Below are positions 55,553-64,000 of a stretch of 64,000 nt of DNA, piece after piece (positions within the stretch are counted from its first letter, which is position 1; every line of letters begins with the position of its first letter). The DNA comes from Halorhabdus utahensis DSM 12940 (lineage in GTDB: Archaea > Halobacteriota > Halobacteria > Halobacteriales > Haloarculaceae). The notes below the pieces were generated by a model. The model had not been told where the DNA came from, did no database searches, and saw only the letters and a program-made list of their open reading frames with translations. The position numbers and the translations under genes were made by a program. The DNA is taken from the NCBI RefSeq assembly GCF_000023945.1, contig NC_013158.1, positions 2,604,001 through 2,668,000 of the forward strand, in the 5' to 3' direction.

Positions 55553-56989
55553 ATGCCCGAGACCGCCGTCGTCTGGCTGCGTCGCGACCTGCGAACGCGG
55601 GATAACGCGACGCTTGCGGCCGCCTGCGCTGCCGATCGCGTCCTGCCCGTCTACTGTTTCGAGCCGCGCCGGTACGGCCAGCGCGCCTTCGGCGGAGCAG
55701 CGTCGTTCGAATACGATGGCGTCGGGGCCGGTCGGGCACAGTTCGAACGCGAGGCCGTCGGGGACCTCCGTGACCGACTTCGCGAGATCGGTAGCGATCT
55801 ATTCGTCCGCCACGGCCGCCCCGACGCGGTGCTGCCCGACCTGGTCGAGGCAGTTGATGCCGATCACTTGCACTATCAGACGCTCCCAATCCCCGAAGAG
55901 CGCACCAGAGAACACCAGGTCCGGCGGGCGCTACCGGAGGCGGTCACTGTCGAACGCCACTGGACGCACACGCTCCACCACGTCGAGGACCTGCCGACCC
56001 CCTACGACGAGATGCCCGACACCTTCACCCCCTGGCGACAGTCAGTCGAGGCCGAGAGTCGCGTCCGGGAGCCGATCGAGGCACCCGCGGTGCCGCCGGT
56101 TCCAGCGGACGCGCCACAGCCGGGGCCGATCCCGGAACTCGCCGATCTCGGCGTCGTCGGCGACGTCCCCGACGACGACCGAATGCCCCTCGACTTCGAG
56201 GGCGGGGAGACCCCGGGGCAGCGTCGGCTGGAACAGTACGTCTGGGAGACGGACTCCCTCCGGGCGTACAAACAGACGCGCAACGGGCTGGTCGGGCGGG
56301 ACTATTCGTCGAAGTTCTCGCCCTGGCAGAACGTCGGCTGTCTGTCGCCGCGAGACGTCTATCAGACAGTCAAAGAGTACGAGCGCGAGCGCGTCAGCAA
56401 TGACTCGACGTACTGGCTGAACTTCGAGTTGCGCTGGCGGGACTTCTTTCAGTTTCAGTTCGCCAAGTACGGCGGGAAATTCTTCACGCCGGGTGGGATC
56501 CGCGAACGAACGGACCTGGACTGGCGGCGCGACGAGAGCGACTTCCGGCGCTGGCAGGAGGGGCGGACTGGGGTACCGTTCGTCGACGCCGCGATGCGGG
56601 AACTCGTGGCGACGGGCTACGTCAGCAATCGCGCCCGCCAGAACGCCGCCTCCTTCCTGGTCCACGATCTCGGGATCGACTGGCGGTGGGGCGGGGCCCA
56701 CTACGAGCACCACCTGCTCGATTACGACCCGGCATCGAACTACGGCAACTGGGCGTATATCGCGAAGGTCGGCAACGACAGCCGCGAGGGGGGTTTCGAC
56801 GTCCTCTCGCAGGCCGAACGGTACGATCCCGGCGGCGAATACATCTCGCGGTGGTGTCCCGAACTAGACGGGCTGATCGCCGAGTACGCCCGCGAGCCCT
56901 GGCGAATGGACGAGGAAGAGCAGCGAGAGCGGGGTCTGGTGCTCGGCGAGGACTACCCCGAACCGATGGTCGATCCCGAGCGGTTGTGA
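55553..56989 (+). CDS. Cryptochrome/photolyase, DASH type
   Basis: A 478-residue FAD protein. The N-terminal antenna-type domain starts with WLRRDLRTRDNATL; the FAD domain contains YSSKFSPWQNVGC, FVDAAMRELVATGYVSNRARQ and SNYGNWAYIAKVGNDSREGG. The order and the YVSNRARQNAASF segment resemble CRY-DASH enzymes, which repair cyclobutane dimers in single-stranded DNA. Divergent from the UbiA fusion with a 137-nt spacer, so light-linked control of both is possible. Confidence 0.9.
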   Translation: MPETAVVWLRRDLRTRDNATLAAACAADRVLPVYCFEPRRYGQRAFGGAASFEYDGVGAGRAQFEREAVGDLRDRLREIGSDLFVRHGRPDAVLPDLVEAVDADHLHYQTLPIPEERTREHQVRRALPEAVTVERHWTHTLHHVEDLPTPYDEMPDTFTPWRQSVEAESRVREPIEAPAVPPVPADAPQPGPIPELADLGVVGDVPDDDRMPLDFEGGETPGQRRLEQYVWETDSLRAYKQTRNGLVGRDYSSKFSPWQNVGCLSPRDVYQTVKEYERERVSNDSTYWLNFELRWRDFFQFQFAKYGGKFFTPGGIRERTDLDWRRDESDFRRWQEGRTGVPFVDAAMRELVATGYVSNRARQNAASFLVHDLGIDWRWGGAHYEHHLLDYDPASNYGNWAYIAKVGNDSREGGFDVLSQAERYDPGGEYISRWCPELDGLIAEYAREPWRMDEEEQRERGLVLGEDYPEPMVDPERL

Positions 56990-57100
56990 GGAGGGCGACC
57001 TGACTCAGGTCCGTACGGAAAATTGTCATTTACTTGCGGCTGTTCGCCCAGCGCCGGGACCTCACAACGAATTTATTGCTCCGCCTCAAATACTGACAGC

Positions 57101-57316
57101 ATGGAGCAAAATCCGGTTGAGGATAATTTCATCACCCGCATCATCCTCGGTTTCGTCGTGCTCTATGCGATGCTTATTGTGGGTAGTTCGCTTGGAAACA
57201 TGTTTTCGACGGATAATGGATATGTAGCATTGATCGGCTTTGTCATCGGGGCTCTCTTCGTTTTCGTGATTTTTGCGGCTTTGTACAGCAGGTACGATCA
57301 ATCATATACTAGTTGA
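57101..57316 (+). CDS. Small two-helix membrane protein
   Basis: A 71-residue protein with helices near residues 13-31 (ILGFVVLYAMLIVGSSLG) and 42-62 (ALIGFVIGALFVFVIFAAL). Its DNA is A/T-rich compared with the neighbours. Start ATG at 57101 follows an AATTTATTG box. Unknown role. Confidence 0.6.
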   Translation: MEQNPVEDNFITRIILGFVVLYAMLIVGSSLGNMFSTDNGYVALIGFVIGALFVFVIFAALYSRYDQSYTS

Positions 57317-57441
57317 TTATGGGAGTACTGTCCTCTGTTGTGGTCTTTTGCAACTACTGTTCGGCCCGTTTTTGGAAACGGTGACTGACTGGGCGGCCGG
57401 CCGTCGAAAGCGATTACTGACGGCTGCCCGAAGACGAAAAT

Positions 57442-57747
57442 ATGACCGCAAACTTCCCAGGAAACCGCAAGCACAACCTGGCAATCGAGTTCTCCCGGTA
57501 CGCCGAGTTCGGCGTTGGCGACGTCCTCGAAACCGACGAGGGTGAGGAAGTCACCGTCACGGACTTTGCCTTTCGGTTCGAGACCGACGACTTCGTCTAC
57601 TGGTTCGAGCAACTCGATGGCTCCTACACCGAGAGCGAGATCGAGGAATGGGCGCTGGTCGAGGCCGCCGAGCGCGAGGAGTACGTCGATCCCGGGTTCG
57701 AGAGCCAGCAGATCCCAGATCCGGATGACGTCGACGGATCGTCATGA
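57442..57747 (+). CDS. Conserved-looking haloarchaeal protein, 101 residues
   Basis: An acidic, aromatic-rich protein (FRFETDDFVYWFEQL in the middle, then EEWALVEAAEREEY). No motif with known function. Its stop overlaps the start of the next zinc-site gene by 4 nt, indicating an operon. Confidence 0.65.
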   Translation: MTANFPGNRKHNLAIEFSRYAEFGVGDVLETDEGEEVTVTDFAFRFETDDFVYWFEQLDGSYTESEIEEWALVEAAEREEYVDPGFESQQIPDPDDVDGSS

Positions 57748-57962
57748 CGACCGATCCCTGCGACGGCTGTGGCCGCGAGGTGCGGATCGCGGGCGGGATC
57801 GGCGACATGTGGAGTTCGGATCAGTCGGCCACCGGTGGGATGACGCTCGAACTCGCCGACGGGACCGAACACTTCCTGTGTTCGGATTGCATCGACGCGC
57901 TGCCCGACGACCGTGAGGTCCAGGCAGCGGACGTAGCCGGCCTCGAAGGTCGAGACGATTGA
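57744..57962 (+). CDS. Small zinc-binding protein, 72 residues
   Basis: Has CDGCGRE near the N-terminus and CSDCIDAL near residue 46, a four-Cys zinc site of the haloarchaeal microprotein type. Coupled by ATGA overlap to the 101-residue gene. Function unknown. Confidence 0.7.
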   Translation: MTTDPCDGCGREVRIAGGIGDMWSSDQSATGGMTLELADGTEHFLCSDCIDALPDDREVQAADVAGLEGRDD

Positions 57963-58062
57963 GCCCTGGTGCTCGGATCCTGGGTCCGTTGGGACTGCTG
58001 GAAGATTCGCCGAACGGTGTGCAATCGCTTCGCCCAACCACGGGGTTGGACAGCCACGTCGA

Positions 58063-58245
58063 TCATCCGGACTCGTCAGCGTACTCGAAATAGTCGATGG
58101 TTCCCGCATCGATTTCGGTCCACACACCATCGCGTCGCTCCTCTGTAACGCGTCTGATGCGGTCTGTATCCGGCATTTCGAGCACGCGGATTCGCCGCGG
58201 TGGTCTCCCGATCGGATGGTACTCCATTTTGAATATTACGGCCAT
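58063..58245 (-). CDS. Small protein of unknown function
   Basis: About 60 residues, basic then acidic (starts MAVIFKMEYHPIG; an alternative start is the Met at 58227). Composition is more like coding sequence than the shadow frames. The region to its right, up to 58517, shows no gene. Confidence 0.45.
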   Translation of the reverse strand: MAVIFKMEYHPIGRPPRRIRVLEMPDTDRIRRVTEERRDGVWTEIDAGTIDYFEYADESG

Positions 58246-58517
58246 GCCATCACCGGAATCCGGTTTGCAGTTCAGCAGGTGTTTGCCGGCTGTCTTAGCG
58301 ACTGGTATGTGCCGAACGTAGTGCTCCGGAACACACTTATCGGTACATGGGTCGGCTTCACGTGGGTGTCAGGCTTCGTCTGATCTCATCCCCTGTGCTG
58401 GTTTTCCACACGAACGAAGGGGGTTTGAAACAAACAGGGACTCACCGCACTGTCAGGCTGTTGCCGACGGACCCCTTCACACCACGCTTTTGCTATCGCC
58501 GGTTCAACTTAGCTCCA

Positions 58518-59459
58518 ATGCGCGCAGACGAGATGAATTCCCAGGCACAGGCCGTCGTCGATCGACAGCGACGGCTCGGGATCTCGCCGATCTCCGATCA
58601 TGATCACCGAATCATGCGCTTGTTGCAACGGGTGAGTACCTGGTTCGGCAATCGCGATCCGCCCGCGGTCGGCGCGACAACTGACGGCGCTATTCCAGGG
58701 CCCGAGGGGGACCTTCCCGTCAGGCTCTATCGCCCCGATGGACCCGGTCCGTACCCGACGATCGTCTTCTTTCACGGGGGCGGGTTCGTACTCGGAAGCA
58801 TCGGGACCCACGACTGGCTGTGTCGGCAACTCACCCGCGAGACGGGCGCGGTCGTCGTCTCTGTCGACTATCGCCTCGCACCCGAACACCCGTTCCCGGC
58901 GGCTGTCGAGGACGCCTACGCCGCCACGCAGTGGGCGGCGGACAACCCCGACCGCCTCGCCTCCGACGGCACGCTTGCGGTGGCAGGCGACAGCGCCGGC
59001 GGGAATCTCGCGGCTGTGGTCGCGTTGCTGGCCCGGGATCGCGGTGAGCCAGCTGTCGATTACCAGGCGCTCCTCTACCCCGGGATCGGCATCAGCGACG
59101 ACCAGGCCTCAGTCCGGGAGAACGACGGCATCGTCCTCTCGGTCGCGGATCTCGAGTGGTTTCGGGAGTGCTATTACGATGGTGACATCCACCAGCGCAA
59201 TCCGTACGCCGACCCGGCCAACGCCTGCGACATCGGGGATGTCGCTCCCGCGACAGTCGTGACTGCGGGGTTCGATCCGATCCGTGACGGTGGCGTTGCC
59301 TACGCTGAACAACTCGACGCGGACGGTGTCGACGTCACGCATCGCCACTACCCGGACATGATCCACGGGTTCGCGACCGAGTCGTCCATCGATCGTGCCG
59401 AAGTAGCTCTCCGAGCGGTGGCGAGTGATTTCGCTGCTACAGTCGGGGATGAGTCTTGA
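58518..59459 (+). CDS. Alpha/beta hydrolase, hormone-sensitive lipase family
   Basis: A 313-residue esterase/lipase. The oxyanion-hole motif HGGGFVLGS (about residue 80) and the nucleophile motif GDSAGGN (about 155) are clear; the acid should be in TAGFDPIRDGG and the His in HGFATES near the end. Members hydrolyse short-chain esters. The start at 58518 gives the usual 70-residue cap; an open frame to 58347 has no such support. Confidence 0.92.
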   Translation: MRADEMNSQAQAVVDRQRRLGISPISDHDHRIMRLLQRVSTWFGNRDPPAVGATTDGAIPGPEGDLPVRLYRPDGPGPYPTIVFFHGGGFVLGSIGTHDWLCRQLTRETGAVVVSVDYRLAPEHPFPAAVEDAYAATQWAADNPDRLASDGTLAVAGDSAGGNLAAVVALLARDRGEPAVDYQALLYPGIGISDDQASVRENDGIVLSVADLEWFRECYYDGDIHQRNPYADPANACDIGDVAPATVVTAGFDPIRDGGVAYAEQLDADGVDVTHRHYPDMIHGFATESSIDRAEVALRAVASDFAATVGDES

Positions 59460-59489
59460 ACGGCGGCTCGAACGCGGCGAGAAGCGTCC

Positions 59490-59846
59490 TTACTGTGCGG
59501 TGGGAGTGTCGTCGTCGCCCATCGCCTGCTTGACCTGCAGTGCGGCGCTTGCTGCGAGTCCCTGTGCCAGGTCTGTACACTCCTGATCGTCGATCCGGAG
59601 ATCGGTGTCCGGTTCCGGGGTGTACCCGGCGCTGACCGGTGAGCCGACCGGCGGCTGGACGGCGATCATCGCTTGGGGTCCACTGGCCCCGCTCGATAGT
59701 TCCGACCCGACCACGAACTCGCCGGGCAGCAACTCCCGCGTCTTGGCCGCGACGCGAGAGAGGTCGCTCCGGAGCGATCGACGCTCCTCCGGCGTGAGCT
59801 CGACATCGGGTTCGGCCTGCCCCGAGAACGGCGAGTTTCCATACAT
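59490..59846 (-). CDS. DUF5811-like haloarchaeal protein
   Basis: A 118-residue acidic protein starting MYGNSPFSGQAEPDVE, with LTPEERRSLRSDLSRVA and a Gln-rich centre. It resembles a conserved haloarchaeal family without known function. Convergent with the esterase. Confidence 0.65.
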   Translation of the reverse strand: MYGNSPFSGQAEPDVELTPEERRSLRSDLSRVAAKTRELLPGEFVVGSELSSGASGPQAMIAVQPPVGSPVSAGYTPEPDTDLRIDDQECTDLAQGLAASAALQVKQAMGDDDTPTAQ

Positions 59847-59938
59847 GAATCGTCTCCGGGTGTAGGCGAGGGGTCGGTATAAACTCGCCGACTCCTGTCC
59901 TCGAGAATAGGTTTCCTCCGGCGCGTCGCTCTCGGTCG

Positions 59939-60421
59939 TCAGGATTCGATCAGCGAGTGACTCCGTCCGTAGACAGCCAGCACGATCGCTGTGGCGTATG
60001 CCTCGTCCGCGCCGTCCGCACTCGCTGTCTCGAGTGCGACCTGGGTCTCGCCGAAGTCCCAGTCCCGGAGGTCGCGACCGGCCGCCAGCCCTGCCCGGAC
60101 GTCTTCGCGTACAGTCTGCTTGTTCGACCCGGAGACTTCATAGAAAATGCCGGGTCCATCGGGCTCGCGCGTCCAGCCGATCGCCGCCGCTGCTTCGCCC
60201 TCTTCGGCCGTCTCCGCCGCCTGGACGACGTACAGCCCCTGCCCGGCAGGCCCGAGATCCGGGGCCGTCCCGACGCGCTCGATGGTCGCGTCGCCGGGGA
60301 CGACCGACGACAGCGTCACGAGGTTGTAATTGTGGACGCCGGCCGCGGCCAGCGCGGCGTCGTAGGCGGCTGTCGGCGTCGGGCCGTGGCCCGAACCGCT
60401 GACGATCCGAATCGTTCCCAT
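59939..60421 (-). CDS. pdaD: Pyruvoyl-dependent arginine decarboxylase
   Basis: A 160-residue proenzyme that cleaves itself between two Ser residues (LVTLSSVVPGD, residues 38-39) to form the pyruvoyl cofactor. It decarboxylates arginine to agmatine. The start at 60421 (MGTIRIVSGSG) is preceded by an in-frame GTG codon. Agmatine is the supply molecule for the hypusine pathway whose other genes (dys, aIF5A, agmatinase family) are in the window. Confidence 0.92.
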   Translation of the reverse strand: MGTIRIVSGSGHGPTPTAAYDAALAAAGVHNYNLVTLSSVVPGDATIERVGTAPDLGPAGQGLYVVQAAETAEEGEAAAAIGWTREPDGPGIFYEVSGSNKQTVREDVRAGLAAGRDLRDWDFGETQVALETASADGADEAYATAIVLAVYGRSHSLIES

Positions 60422-60624
60422 CACCGGGAATTCGGGCGAGCGACAAGTAAAGTCCGTCGTTCGGGGCCTGGGGTCACGGCCCCGAAACGTCGATCAACAA
60501 CCATTATAATGATAGTTTCTCATTAACTGGGAACGCCCGGTAGGACTTACTCCGACACTGACACTCAACGGACTAAGAGACGAGTGAGGTGCCGATCTCG
60601 CACCGTCTCGGGGTGCACGAACCA

Positions 60625-61662
60625 ATGAAAACTATCGATCGATCGGAGTTCGCGGCGTTGATCGACGAGCTGATCGCGTCAGATCCGCGCGACGTCGTCG
60701 GGGTAGTGACTGACGGGGAACAGTACGTCTTCGATCACCTGGAATCGGCCGACGAACTCGTCCTGGACTATGACCTCACGGCACTGTCGCCGAAGAAGTA
60801 CATCATGCCACAGCGCGAGACGTTGTTGACCTACGATCGTCGGGGAGACGACTACGAGATGCGGGCCGAGGCTGACCCGACCGGTCATATCATCGTCGGC
60901 GTCCATCCCTACGATCTGGCGGCGATCAATCAACTCGATAAGATCTTCATCGACACGCTGCAGGACGAACCGTACCGCCGCAAGCGCGAGAATTCTGTCC
61001 TCATCGGAGTGACGATGCAGGACGTGGCCGAGACCTGTTTCGCCGGGAGTATGGACACGGCGACGGCCGAGTCGGGGTACGATCTCATGGTGACTGACCT
61101 TGGCGATCGGTTCGCCGTCGACATCGGCACCTTCGAGGGCGACCGATTACTCGAGTCGGTCCCGACCCGGAACGCGAGCGCCGAGGAGATCGATCGCGTC
61201 GCGGAGATCGAGGCTGCTCTCGAAGACGAGTTCGACCGCGAACTCACGTTTCCACCGGCGGCACTGCCGACGCTGCTCGAAGCCAGCTATGACGACATGG
61301 ACTTCTGGGAGGACTATGCCGAGCAGTGTCTCTCCTGTGGCACCTGCAACGTCGTGTGTCCGACCTGCTTCTGTTTCAGTGTGGATATGATCCGCGACCT
61401 CGAGGGCGACAGCGGTCGCCAGGAGCGCCGCTGGGACGGCTGTCTGCTGGAGGACTTTGCGACGGTCGCCCAGGGCGAGAACTTCCGTGAGGAGGTCGCT
61501 CAGCGACACCGCCATCGGTTCATGCGCAAGGGCTGGTACATCTACGAGCGCTACGGCGACATCGCCTGCGTCGGGTGTGGTCGATGTACTCGCCACTGTG
61601 TCGCCGACGTTGCCGATCCCTGTGAAGTCTACAACGAACTCCGGGAGGCCCAATATGCGTAG
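60625..61662 (+). CDS. hydB: Hydrogenase iron-sulfur subunit (sulfhydrogenase beta/HydB type)
   Basis: A 345-residue electron-transfer subunit of a NAD(P)-linked NiFe hydrogenase. Two 4Fe-4S ferredoxin-like motifs appear near the C-terminus: CLSCGTCNVVCPTC (about residues 229-242) and CVGCGRCTRHCVAD (about 316-329). The N-terminal part is the DUF-type domain typical of HydB/anaerobic sulfite reductase A proteins. Start ATG at 60625 fits the normal start MKTIDRSEF. First gene of the operon. Confidence 0.88.
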   Translation: MKTIDRSEFAALIDELIASDPRDVVGVVTDGEQYVFDHLESADELVLDYDLTALSPKKYIMPQRETLLTYDRRGDDYEMRAEADPTGHIIVGVHPYDLAAINQLDKIFIDTLQDEPYRRKRENSVLIGVTMQDVAETCFAGSMDTATAESGYDLMVTDLGDRFAVDIGTFEGDRLLESVPTRNASAEEIDRVAEIEAALEDEFDRELTFPPAALPTLLEASYDDMDFWEDYAEQCLSCGTCNVVCPTCFCFSVDMIRDLEGDSGRQERRWDGCLLEDFATVAQGENFREEVAQRHRHRFMRKGWYIYERYGDIACVGCGRCTRHCVADVADPCEVYNELREAQYA

Positions 61663-62515
61663 TCCGACACGAAAGCGCTTCGAACACGGCACCAGCGAGT
61701 ACCAGCCGATCGAGGGCCAGATCGTCTGGATCGACAACCACACCGACGAGGACAAGCTGTTCGTGATCGACCTGCCCGACGGCGTCAGTCTGGATCACGA
61801 CCCTGGCCAGTTCGTCCAACTGTTCGTCCCCGGCGTCGGGGAAGCCCCGTTCTCGATCGCCTCGTCACCGACCAACGAGGGCCCCTTCGAGTTGTGCATT
61901 CGCGCGGTCGGCAACGTGACCAACGCCATCCACGACATGGAAGCGGGCGACGTGGTCGGCATCCGCGGCCCCTACGGTCAGGGGTTCGACGTCGACGCCA
62001 TCGCCGGCGAGAACCTCCTCTGTATCGCCGGCGGGATCGGCCTCGCACCGCTGCGCTCGGTGATCAACTACGCCCTGGATCGCCCCGGAGAGTTCGGCGA
62101 CCTGACGACGCTGTACGGCTGTACGGAGCCCGCCGAACAGCTGTTCCCGGACGAACTCGAATCGTGGGCCGCCTCCGACGTGATGGCGTACCGTGAGACC
62201 GTCGACGAGGTACCCGACGGCCAGGCGTGGGACGGACCGACGGGCGTGATCACGTCGCTGATCCCGCCGCTCGATTTCGATCCTGAATCCACGGTTGCCC
62301 TTGTCTGTGGCCCGCCCGTAATGTATCGGTTCGTCATCAAGGCCCTCCGGGAGAAGGGGCTTGCCGACGACCGAATCTACCTCTCGCTGGAGCGAAACAT
62401 GCACTGTGGCCGCGGACTCTGTGGACACTGCCAACTCAACGAACTGTACGTCTGTCTCGACGGGCCGGTGTTTCACTATCCGACCGTCCGCGACAAGGAG
62501 GAGGCCGAAGTATGA
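61655..62515 (+). CDS. hydG: Hydrogenase FAD/NAD(P)-binding subunit (gamma/HydG type)
   Basis: A 286-residue flavoprotein reductase. FAD-binding stretch APFSIASSP, NAD-binding IAGGIGLAPLRSVI and VALVCGPPVMYRF, and the 2Fe-2S site near the end (CGRGLCGHCQLNELYVC) match this family. It passes electrons between NAD(P)H and the Fe-S subunit. It overlaps hydB by 8 nt and hydD by 4 nt. Confidence 0.9.
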   Translation: MRSPTRKRFEHGTSEYQPIEGQIVWIDNHTDEDKLFVIDLPDGVSLDHDPGQFVQLFVPGVGEAPFSIASSPTNEGPFELCIRAVGNVTNAIHDMEAGDVVGIRGPYGQGFDVDAIAGENLLCIAGGIGLAPLRSVINYALDRPGEFGDLTTLYGCTEPAEQLFPDELESWAASDVMAYRETVDEVPDGQAWDGPTGVITSLIPPLDFDPESTVALVCGPPVMYRFVIKALREKGLADDRIYLSLERNMHCGRGLCGHCQLNELYVCLDGPVFHYPTVRDKEEAEV

Positions 62516-63312
62516 CGGGCGAGGACAAACCGCGTGTCGCCTTCTTCGATTTCACGGGCTGTGAGGGCGATCAGTTGCAGGTCATCAACCTCGAGGACCG
62601 ACTGCTGGATCTCGTCGAGGTCGTCGAGGTCGTCAGTTTCCGCGAGGCGATGACCGAACACAGCGACGAGTACGAGATCGCCTTCGTCGAGGGTGGCGTC
62701 GCGACGGCTCACGACGAGCGCCGGCTGACCGACATCCGTGACAACGCCGATGTCGTCGTCGCGCTGGGTTCCTGTGCTGCCTTCGGGGGCATCAACGCGC
62801 TCCGGAATCACCAGGACTTCGAGACCGTCAAGGAGCGAGTGTACGGCGAGGATGCTGATTCGATCACGTCCTACCCGATCGCCCGGCCCATCGAGGATGT
62901 CATCGAGGTCGAGTACGAGATCCCGGGCTGTCCGATCGATCGCGAGGAGTTCCTCGGTGCCGTCACCGCGCTGGTCAACGGTGCTGAACCGTCTATCCCC
63001 AACTATCCCGTCTGCCTGGAGTGCAAGTTCGCGGAGAACACCTGCGCGTTCGAGCGCGGCGAGACCTGCCTCGGACCGATCACGCGTGGTGGCTGTTCGG
63101 CGACCTGCGTCTCGGCGGGCACCCACTGCTGGGGCTGTCGGGGCATGGTCGACCATCCGAACGAGGACGCCTACACGGACGTTCTCGAAGCCAACGGGCT
63201 GACGACCGAGGAAGTGATCGAGGAGTATCAACTCTACTGGGGCTGGCAACGTGATCAGGTGGCAGTCGCTGACGGCGACTCCCAGCCCGTCGCCGACGGG
63301 GGTGAGCGATGA
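62512..63312 (+). CDS. hydD: NiFe hydrogenase small subunit (delta/HydD type)
   Basis: A 266-residue subunit that carries Fe-S clusters to the active site. The proximal cluster is built from FFDFTGCEGDQ, ALGSCAAFGG and EIPGCPID. The C-terminal half has two more cluster motifs, CLECKFAENTCAFERGETC and GGCSATCVSAGTHCWGC (read with gaps). Lacking a Tat signal, the enzyme is cytoplasmic. The coupled next gene is the large subunit. Confidence 0.92.
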   Translation: MTGEDKPRVAFFDFTGCEGDQLQVINLEDRLLDLVEVVEVVSFREAMTEHSDEYEIAFVEGGVATAHDERRLTDIRDNADVVVALGSCAAFGGINALRNHQDFETVKERVYGEDADSITSYPIARPIEDVIEVEYEIPGCPIDREEFLGAVTALVNGAEPSIPNYPVCLECKFAENTCAFERGETCLGPITRGGCSATCVSAGTHCWGCRGMVDHPNEDAYTDVLEANGLTTEEVIEEYQLYWGWQRDQVAVADGDSQPVADGGER

Positions 63313-64000
63313 GTCACACGATCGACGTCGAGGGCGACCTCGTCACCCGCGTCGAGGGCCACGGCTCGATCGTGGTCAACGCCGAGGACGGCGAACTCGA
63401 CACCTGCGAGTGGCAGGTCGTCGAATCCCCGCGGTATTTCGAGTCGATGCTGGTCGGTCGCTCTTTCGAGGAGTCCCACCACGTCACCTCGCGGATCTGT
63501 GCCATCTGCTCGGTCAGCCACACCATCGCCTCGCTGCAGGCAACTGAGGCGGCCCTCGGGGTCTCCGTCTCCGAGCAGGACCGCCGGCTGCGAAAGCTCG
63601 CGCTCTACGGCGAGACGCTCCAGAGCCACGTCCTGCACCTGGGCTATCTCGCGTTGCCGGATCTGGTCGGCGAGAAATCCGTCCTGCCGCTTGCGGACAC
63701 GCACGAGGACGAACTGGAGACCGTCATTGATCTCCACCGGCTGGGCAACGAGTTGACCGAAGTCGTCACCGGCCGATCGGTCCACGCCCAGCGACTGGTT
63801 CCCGGCGGCATCTCGCAGCTTCCCGAGGAGAGCGAACTCCAAGCGCTGCTCGATCGGCTCGTCAACAGCTGGGACGCCGTCGCGGAACTCGCCGATCTGT
63901 TGGCCGTTCTGGCCGATGAATTCCCCGCCTTCGAACGGGAGACCGAGTATATCTCCCTGACTCATCCCGAGGAGTACGCTTTCGCCGAGGGCACGATCTA
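63309..64000 (+). CDS. hydA: NiFe hydrogenase large subunit (alpha/HydA type), partial
   Basis: The first 230 residues of the catalytic subunit; the gene continues past the window. The L1 motif RICAICSVSH (about residues 62-71) has two Cys that bind the Ni-Fe centre. Start ATG overlaps the stop of hydD (ATGA). The C-terminal L2 motif (DPCxxC) is not in view. Together the order B-G-D-A is that of archaeal group 3 sulfhydrogenases, described in Pyrococcus. Confidence 0.92.
   Translation, partial: MSHTIDVEGDLVTRVEGHGSIVVNAEDGELDTCEWQVVESPRYFESMLVGRSFEESHHVTSRICAICSVSHTIASLQATEAALGVSVSEQDRRLRKLALYGETLQSHVLHLGYLALPDLVGEKSVLPLADTHEDELETVIDLHRLGNELTEVVTGRSVHAQRLVPGGISQLPEESELQALLDRLVNSWDAVAELADLLAVLADEFPAFERETEYISLTHPEEYAFAEGTI

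Noticed and set aside
1-64000. tRNA, rRNA or CRISPR arrays
   Set aside because: No cloverleaf with a T-arm GGTTCRA core, no rRNA segment, and no regularly spaced repeats were seen by eye; a tRNAscan or CRISPR search was not possible.

Overview
The window is high-GC DNA from a haloarchaeon (class Halobacteria). Its proteins are very acidic, twin-arginine lipoprotein signals are common, several genes start 20-30 nt downstream of a TATA box as leaderless transcripts do, and it carries aIF5A, deoxyhypusine synthase, L10e, HVO_0476-type zinc-finger and TrmB genes. A NiFe hydrogenase operon at the right end and a short hybrid-cluster protein suggest a lineage able to live without oxygen; a Halorhabdus/Halapricum-like relative is my inference, not something the sequence proves. 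Layout. 0-12 kb is core metabolism: aminotransferase, citrate synthase homologue, metal-dependent hydrolase, Hcp, glutathionyl-hydroquinone reductase homologue, L10e, ATP-grasp ligase, a 45-aa zinc finger, a small heat-shock protein, then GAPDH and phosphoglycerate kinase. 12.1-14.3 kb is a compact, lower-GC island between the convergent genes pgk and trmB. It carries a Panacea-like gene and a PIN-like gene one base apart, and is bounded by 10-bp inverted repeats inside 14-bp direct repeats; it looks like a non-autonomous mobile unit carrying a toxin-antitoxin or defence pair. 14.3-22.6 kb has a TrmB regulator divergent from an RND/MMPL exporter, a conventional UPF0175/PIN toxin-antitoxin pair, a phosphoesterase, an M29-like peptidase, a zinc-finger protein and two isoaspartyl methyltransferase homologues. 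22.6-24.3 kb is a stand-alone TnpB element followed by a non-coding run of eight short hairpins. 24.3-32 kb has tandem fluoride channels, another small heat-shock protein, a CapA-like lipoprotein, a pseudo-receiver/GAF protein with a partner, and a znuABC-type metal importer with a DtxR-like operator. 32.3-45.6 kb has a carotenoid oxygenase interrupted by an in-frame TGA, rtcA, an aldo/keto reductase, deoxyhypusine synthase, SprT and Nif3 proteins, lipoproteins, aIF5A with an agmatinase-family gene, a UbiB kinase and a third small heat-shock protein. 45.8-52 kb is a peptide/oligosaccharide-type ABC importer with its two ATPases fused in one chain. 52-60.4 kb holds small proteins, a GIDE-domain membrane protein, a cold-shock protein, a UbiA-lycopene cyclase fusion, a DASH-type cryptochrome/photolyase, an esterase and pyruvoyl arginine decarboxylase. 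60.6-64 kb is the hydrogenase operon, cut by the window edge. How the genes work together. Arginine decarboxylase (59.9 kb), the agmatinase-family protein beside aIF5A (41-42 kb) and deoxyhypusine synthase (36.1 kb) together supply the known parts of an agmatine-based hypusination route. Hydrogenase, Hcp and the quinone/redox enzymes suit low-oxygen metabolism. Carotenoid genes and a photolyase suit light exposure. No rRNA, tRNA or CRISPR array was recognised.
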